Positions 5,870 through 9,401 of a DNA stretch of 9,401 bases are shown here, piece after piece. The translations under genes and the position numbers were made by a program. This DNA is from Euryarchaeota archaeon UBA623 (lineage in GTDB: Archaea > Thermoplasmatota > Poseidoniia > Poseidoniales > Thalassarchaeaceae): assembly GCA_002505325.1 (NCBI GenBank), contig DAUV01000010.1, positions 1-9,401 on the forward strand, read 5' to 3'. The notes beneath the pieces are model-generated. The model ran no database searches. It saw nothing but the letters and a program-made list of their open reading frames with translations, and was not told the DNA's origin. Numbering within the stretch: position 1 is the stretch's first letter; each line of letters begins with the position of its first letter.

Positions 5870-7867
5870 ATGCCCCGTAGTACCATGGCGAGCGATGCAT
5901 CGGGATGGTACGCACGCCTCGACCATGTGTGTTCGGATCGTAGAGAGCAACTCTCAGGTTGGCTGGATTCGTGGGAAGAAGCAGTCACCCATGGAACGCC
6001 GATAGCCGCAACCATGCCCAACCACTGGCCCACACTCCCTGCCGGACTGCTCTCAGAGCCCGGAGCAGTTGTCGAGCACTTGCTCTCACGCTTAGAGGCA
6101 GTCAACGACGGTAGGTCTCCTAGAGGTGCCTATTCAACCCCCAGCAAGCTTGTCCATGCTGTCTTGGCAGACGAGTTAAAGAGTACTCGCAGCAAAATTA
6201 GCAAGAGTCCCCCCGCTACACTTTCACTAGCAGCGATGCCTCCTGGGTTTAGGGCATATGCCGAGCGCCTCAACGAGACTGTAAGGGACGGTCGCGACGA
6301 GCCAGATGATGAGGCGGTCAAAGCAGGTGAAAGAACCCGTTCAGGCATTCCCCTGCCCTTCGCGGACCCTGCCGTAGGAGGTGGTGTGGTGCCCAGCCGG
6401 GCTATCAGAATTCACGTCCTCCGGAGCGAGGGTTCCTCTCCGAGCGAGATTCGCGCAGACACCCTTAGACTGCTGCGTGGAATGCAGATGGTGGATTCCT
6501 CTGAAGTAGCTGTAGCCTGTACCAGAAAGAGGCTGCTTCTTACCCTAGCAAGAGTCGGTCTAGTCGATCTCGTTGGTGAAGGTGACGAGGCTAGAATTGG
6601 TCGGAGGGAGGCCGAGTTGATGCTCAAGAGTTGTGTCAGATGTGCTGACTCTCTACGCGGCGATTGGCCGTGGACTGAGGCTCCCCGATTGTTAGTCAGT
6701 AGGCCACCATGGTTGCGCATCAAGGATCGTTTTCGAGGTCATCCTGAGGGTAGTGAGTTGCGTAAGCGGCTATCAAAGTCGCTGCGTGGTACGACCGAAT
6801 CTGACGGCAGCCCAAGGTTTGCAGCCCTGCGTGGCAACGTGAATCTATACAGGCTGTTCTTAGAGCGTTCTATGAAATTGGTTCGAGAAGATGGTAGAAT
6901 CCGCATGATTGTTCCTGACGCCCTTCTGCGCGAAAAGAGCAGCGTGGCTCTGCGTAAACTAATGGTGGAGAGTAATCAATGGGTGTCATCGTGGTCATTT
7001 CCAGAGCCCCAGAGAGTGTTTCCGGGCGCGTCCCAAGGAATCTTAGTTATTGGATTGACTATTGGTGGTAGCACCGATATGATGACTAGTTTCGGTCCAC
7101 TTGAAATCCAGGATTTGTCAACTAGTTCGGGCTTGGATAGTCAGGCCCCATTCCTCGAGATGGAGCGTGGACCGTGGTCTGTATGGACCGATATGACTTG
7201 GGCCGTCCCTAGGATGCCGCGTGATAGTTACACTAGGAATGCCGTACTCAAAGCCATAGGAGATCTCGCTGACCAGCCCCGCTTGGGTGAGGAGGGTAAC
7301 TGGCTCAATCCGACCGACAAGCCGATTCGTGTCAGGGTCGGTGAGATTGACCAGACGAATTGGTCAGCTGATATCAGTAACTGGGGCTTCGATACGCAAG
7401 GCGTCCCGTTCATCAGAGGTGCTCATTTTTGTCTTGAAGACGGTGAAGTCAGGATCAATCACCCTGCCTACGACATTGAAATCAAAGAGGGGTCCATCGA
7501 ACGTTCTCAAGCACTGTGGGGGGGCCCCATTGAACCGCGAGGAGTTTCTAGGGTGGCATGCCAAGCCATCGTCAATGCCCGGAAGGAGCGTCGTCTACGT
7601 TGGGTGGTCGTCGCGCCGGACTGCGTTCTGGGTAACTCAGTGAATTTTCTGCAGCTTCCCGATGCTGTCCTGGACAGTCTCGCTGTAGAACACGGTAGCG
7701 TCGATCAGGGGCTGCTCTTCGTGGCTGCCCAGCTCAACTCGGAAGCCCTCGATTTGTGGTCGAGGGCGTGGGCAGCGAATAACAATGTGAACAATTACGA
7801 GCTCGAGAGCTTGCCGTTGCCACCGCCCTCCACCGAGGGAGCCGTGAATTACGCTTTGAGGCAGTAA
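5870..7867 (+). CDS. Eco57I/type IIG-like N6-adenine DNA methyltransferase homologue with altered catalytic motif
   Basis: A 665-residue protein built like the methylase part of type IIG or Eco57I-family restriction enzymes. Motif X is GAYSTP (86-91), motif I FADPAVGGG (164-172, normally DPACGSG), motif II probably D209 (MVDSSEVAVA), and motif III probably CADSL with D260. Motif IV, usually NPPY/W, reads LVSRPPWLRIKD, so the catalytic Asn is Arg278. NLYRLFLERSMKLVREDGRI (325-344) and IVPDALL match the conserved segment after motif IV. The C terminus (about 465-651) resembles target-recognition regions: GVPFIRGAHF (511-520), LGNSVNFLQL (587-596) and the closing NNNVNNYELESLPLP (637-651). No PD-(D/E)XK nuclease motif is evident. 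It may bind AdoMet and DNA but is probably a poor or inactive methylase (inference). Alternative starts are GTG 5858 and ATG 5885; 5870 is chosen for a weak purine-rich site upstream. Confidence 0.82.
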   Translation: MPRSTMASDASGWYARLDHVCSDRREQLSGWLDSWEEAVTHGTPIAATMPNHWPTLPAGLLSEPGAVVEHLLSRLEAVNDGRSPRGAYSTPSKLVHAVLADELKSTRSKISKSPPATLSLAAMPPGFRAYAERLNETVRDGRDEPDDEAVKAGERTRSGIPLPFADPAVGGGVVPSRAIRIHVLRSEGSSPSEIRADTLRLLRGMQMVDSSEVAVACTRKRLLLTLARVGLVDLVGEGDEARIGRREAELMLKSCVRCADSLRGDWPWTEAPRLLVSRPPWLRIKDRFRGHPEGSELRKRLSKSLRGTTESDGSPRFAALRGNVNLYRLFLERSMKLVREDGRIRMIVPDALLREKSSVALRKLMVESNQWVSSWSFPEPQRVFPGASQGILVIGLTIGGSTDMMTSFGPLEIQDLSTSSGLDSQAPFLEMERGPWSVWTDMTWAVPRMPRDSYTRNAVLKAIGDLADQPRLGEEGNWLNPTDKPIRVRVGEIDQTNWSADISNWGFDTQGVPFIRGAHFCLEDGEVRINHPAYDIEIKEGSIERSQALWGGPIEPRGVSRVACQAIVNARKERRLRWVVVAPDCVLGNSVNFLQLPDAVLDSLAVEHGSVDQGLLFVAAQLNSEALDLWSRAWAANNNVNNYELESLPLPPPSTEGAVNYALRQ

Positions 7868-7888
7868 AGCGGAAGGTTGGCGTTAAAT

Positions 7889-7917
7889 TGCCGGAATTAA
7901 TTTTCCGTATTCCGGCA
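7889..7917. repeat. 9-bp inverted repeat in the AT-rich spacer (possible operator or transcript hairpin)
   Basis: TGCCGGAAT (7889-7897) and ATTCCGGCA (7909-7917) are perfect inverted arms around an 11-base AT-rich loop. A competing smaller stem, CGGAA (7892-7896) with TTCCG (7903-7907), uses part of the same sequence. The repeat starts 21 bases after the methyltransferase-like stop codon and lies about 90 bases before the THEP1-like gene. It lacks a following T-run on the + strand, so it is not a textbook terminator; an operator or RNA switch is equally possible. Confidence 0.6.
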
Positions 7918-7920
7918 TTA

Positions 7921-7986
7921 ATGAAGTACATTCACCAAACAGACTATTATCCGAGGGTGACGTACGGTGAGCGTTCCATCGAGTAA
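7921..7986 (+). CDS. Possible 21-residue small open reading frame upstream of the NTPase gene
   Basis: An ATG four bases after the 9-bp inverted repeat opens a 21-codon frame, MKYIHQTDYYPRVTYGERSI followed by E, that ends in TAA at 7984-7986. It is in the same frame as the NTPase gene, with one codon between its stop and the ATG at 7990. No ribosome binding site precedes it, so it would need leaderless or coupled translation. It could be a leader peptide, the remnant of a longer N terminus, or chance. Nothing in the peptide suggests a known family. Confidence 0.2.
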   Translation: MKYIHQTDYYPRVTYGERSIE

Positions 7987-7996
7987 GCGATGGTCT

Positions 7997-8002
7997 GTGA
8001 GG
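7997..8002 (+). promoter_or_regulatory. Shine-Dalgarno site that sets the NTPase start
   Basis: GTGAGG sits 8 bases before the ATG at 8011 and within the frame of an alternative upstream ATG at 7990. Because no such site precedes 7990, and because THEP1 proteins begin only a few residues before the P-loop, the ATG at 8011 is preferred. A TATA-like stretch, ACTATTAT (7943-7950), lies upstream and could serve this gene; that is a weak guess. Confidence 0.5.
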
Positions 8003-8010
8003 AACTAGAA

Positions 8011-8586
8011 ATGGGTATACATCCGAAAATTGGGATCACAGGGCTGCCCCGTTCTGGAAAATCCGCGGTCCTAGACAAGGTCGTCAGCATGGTCGTTGAT
8101 GAGCACAAAGCTGATTCCCGCAGTTCTACGTCTGGCCGGAAGGTGATAGGGGGCATGAGGACTGAGGCGATTATTGAGAATGGTGAGAGGGTCGGATACG
8201 CATGCATCGATATCGAGACTGGAGAAAGAGGGGTGATGGCGCACCGAGAGATAGACTCACGGAATCGAATCCTAGGCTACGGCATAGACCCAAGCGAGAT
8301 TGACAGGATTGGTGTTCCGGCTATCAGGAACGCCGTGGGCAACTGCGAGATACTCGTCGTCGATGAGGTTGGCAAGTTCTCGGTCGAGAGCGAGGGTTTT
8401 GTGGAGGTGGTCAGAGCGGCGCTTGAGTATGATATGCCAACACTTCTGACTCTGCATAAGAAGAGTCGCCACCCGCTGCTACAGGACATTAGGAGGCGCG
8501 ACGACGGTAGAATTCTTGAGGTGACTCCGGTCAATCGGGCTCTGCTCCCATACAAGATTCTCAAGCTTATACAACAATCGCCATGA
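8011..8586 (+). CDS. THEP1-type nucleoside-triphosphatase (P-loop kinase-like NTPase)
   Basis: A 191-residue P-loop protein of the THEP1 family, which hydrolyses nucleoside triphosphates and is structurally related to small nucleotide kinases; the cellular role of the family is unsettled. The start is MGIHPKIGITGLPRSGKSAV with Walker A at residues 11-18 (GLPRSGKS). Walker B is ILVVDEVGK at 114-122 (D118, E119). Further family blocks are the ENGERVGYACIDIETGE region (56-72), YGIDPSEIDRIGVPAI (90-105), LTLHKKSRHPLL (147-158) and a C-terminal helix (LPYKILKLI). The segment between the P-loop helix and the GGMRTE block (about 31-46) is polar and rich in Ser/Lys/Arg. The preceding spacer holds inverted repeats, suggesting a separate promoter from the methyltransferase-like gene. 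A small membrane-protein gene follows 26 bases downstream. Confidence 0.88.
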   Translation: MGIHPKIGITGLPRSGKSAVLDKVVSMVVDEHKADSRSSTSGRKVIGGMRTEAIIENGERVGYACIDIETGERGVMAHREIDSRNRILGYGIDPSEIDRIGVPAIRNAVGNCEILVVDEVGKFSVESEGFVEVVRAALEYDMPTLLTLHKKSRHPLLQDIRRRDDGRILEVTPVNRALLPYKILKLIQQSP

Positions 8587-8612
8587 ATTGAGTGATGAAG
8601 TCAAGTTGATGC

Positions 8613-9011
8613 ATGGGGAGCCGGGCTCGATGCTCAATGGATTCGGCTGCGAGTCGGGTTGAGAGAGTGCTAATCGGCTTCGCCATTCCCCTCTATCTAC
8701 TGACTGCCCTGTCATTTGCCGAAGGCAGGATATCTTTGTTTTCAGACTCAGGCCCTGATGAGGACTCGTTTGGTGTGTTGTTTGGATTGCTTGCAGTCCT
8801 TTCGACTCTACTCTACGCCTACATCCGCAATCTTGGCTCGAAGCCGCACGGTTCTTCGCCGCTTGATGGAGTGTTTAGTCGAGAATCAGAAGAGGAGATG
8901 CTTGCCCGACTCAGAGAGGAACAGCAAGAGGCGGATGTCTCCAGCATGGGCTCAACTTGGGCCGAGATGGAGAAAGAGCATCTCGAACGTACTCTGGGCG
9001 AGGAGGAGTGA
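8613..9011 (+). CDS. Small two-pass membrane protein of unknown function
   Basis: I do not recognise the family. Of 132 residues, about 19-36 (VLIGFAIPLYLLTALSFA) and 53-71 (FGVLFGLLAVLSTLLYAYI) are hydrophobic enough to span the membrane, joined by a short acidic loop (SDSGPDEDS). Positive residues before the first segment (RARCSMDSAASRVER) and after the second (IRNLGSKPH) favour both ends in the cytoplasm. The C-terminal 45 residues are highly charged and helical (SEEEMLARLREEQQEADV, then AEMEKEHLERTLGEEE), possibly a coiled coil or docking tail. The start is uncertain: ATG 8613 has no good ribosome binding site, and ATG 8637 would remove eight residues without touching the membrane segments. 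It lies between the NTPase and gcvH genes, but nothing in it ties it to either job. Confidence 0.75.
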   Translation: MGSRARCSMDSAASRVERVLIGFAIPLYLLTALSFAEGRISLFSDSGPDEDSFGVLFGLLAVLSTLLYAYIRNLGSKPHGSSPLDGVFSRESEEEMLARLREEQQEADVSSMGSTWAEMEKEHLERTLGEEE

Positions 9012-9059
9012 CTATCGAAACCTTCACTCTGCGAGTGCATCACGGAAGAGTCGAGAACC

Positions 9060-9401
9060 ATGAGTGAAGTACCCACTAATCTGCATTACACTGAGACCCA
9101 CGAGTGGGTGAGGATTGAAGAAAACGTATTGTTTGTTGGAATAACCGACTTTGCCCAAGAAGCGTTGACCGAAGTCGTCTGGGTTGATCTAGCCGAAGTC
9201 GGCACCACAGTGCAGGCGATGGGGGCCTGTGCCAGCGTCGAATCGGTCAAGTCAGTGAGTGAAATCAATTCCCCCGTAAGCGGTGAGATTATCAAATCGA
9301 ATACTGCTCTCGAAGACAACCCTGAGATGATTAACGAGGATCCCTACGGGGACGGTTGGATTTTCAGACTCCGGCCCACTGATGTCTCGGATATTGGGGA
9401 A
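9060..9401 (+). CDS. gcvH: Glycine cleavage system H protein (partial, 3' end off the window)
   Basis: Lipoyl carrier of the glycine cleavage system: its lipoamide arm shuttles the aminomethyl group between the P, T and L proteins, giving CO2, ammonia and methylene-tetrahydrofolate. In some organisms H proteins also serve in lipoate assembly. The visible 114 residues include HEWVRIEENVLFVGITDFAQ (15-34), ALTEVVWVDLAEVG (35-48), the lipoylation site ESVKSVSEI with K64, SPVSGEI (71-77), NTALEDNPEMINEDPYGDGW (81-100) and IFRLRP. Typical H proteins are about 125-130 residues, so only the last few codons are missing. ATG 9060 matches the usual N terminus, with a weak GGAAGAG nine bases upstream. 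It starts 48 bases after the small membrane-protein gene. The P and T protein genes are not in the window. Confidence 0.96.
   Translation, partial: MSEVPTNLHYTETHEWVRIEENVLFVGITDFAQEALTEVVWVDLAEVGTTVQAMGACASVESVKSVSEINSPVSGEIIKSNTALEDNPEMINEDPYGDGWIFRLRPTDVSDIGE

Noticed and set aside
5870..7867. The methylase homologue considered as an active type IIG restriction enzyme or BREX PglX.
   Set aside because: No nuclease motif is visible, motif IV has Arg in the catalytic position, the protein is much shorter than PglX, and no BREX partner genes are present.
7889..7925. Inverted repeat considered as an intrinsic terminator.
   Set aside because: There is no T-run after the second arm on the + strand; the T-rich part is in the loop, so the call was left as an inverted repeat.
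1..9401. Search for tRNA genes, CRISPR repeats, insertion sequences and long direct repeats.
   Set aside because: None was seen by eye; the only noteworthy repeats are the short inverted repeats listed.

Overview
The window looks like a piece of a compact archaeal chromosome of moderate GC content. Three genes point to Archaea: an archaeal-type 4-phosphopantoate--beta-alanine ligase (CoA pathway), a short Pcc1-like KEOPS subunit, and a THEP1-type nucleoside-triphosphatase. Against that background, metK is of the bacterial type and a glycine-cleavage H protein is present. This mix would suit an uncultured, possibly marine, euryarchaeon such as a Marine Group II/Poseidoniales relative. That placement is inference; no rRNA or other phylogenetic marker is in the window.

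Layout. Bases 1-787 (-) hold the N-terminal two thirds of bacterial-type MetK, cut by the left edge. A small pcc1 gene (864-1103, +) diverges from it. An FAD-dependent phytoene-desaturase/amine-oxidase-like gene (1093-2121, -) converges on pcc1 with an 11-bp overlap. nadC (2148-3128, +) diverges from the FAD gene across only 26 bp and is coupled to the phosphopantothenate synthetase gene (3128-3913, +) by a one-base stop/start overlap. A beta-decarboxylating dehydrogenase of the isocitrate/isopropylmalate family (3914-5104, -) abuts that gene tail to tail with no spacer.

After a 98-bp divergent spacer comes a two-gene unit (5203-7867, +). It consists of an unrecognised coiled-coil plus winged-helix-like protein, then a large Eco57I/type IIG-like N6-adenine methyltransferase homologue whose catalytic motif IV reads S-R-P-P-W instead of N-P-P-Y/W. 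An AT-rich 143-bp spacer with a 9-bp inverted repeat and four CGGAA/TTCCG pentamers leads to the THEP1-like NTPase (8011-8586), a small two-pass membrane protein (8613-9011), and gcvH (9060 to the right edge).

Most genes are housekeeping: methyl-donor supply (MetK), tRNA t6A modification (Pcc1), NAD and CoA synthesis, a dehydrogenase, and glycine/one-carbon metabolism (GcvH). The least ordinary part is the 5203-7867 pair. It looks like a DNA-acting module that keeps a methyltransferase scaffold, apparent cofactor-site residues and a target-recognition-like C terminus, but has lost the usual catalytic Asn/Asp/Ser. No nuclease, helicase or ATPase partner lies beside it. There is no tRNA, rRNA, CRISPR array, insertion sequence or gene-free stretch over 300 bases.
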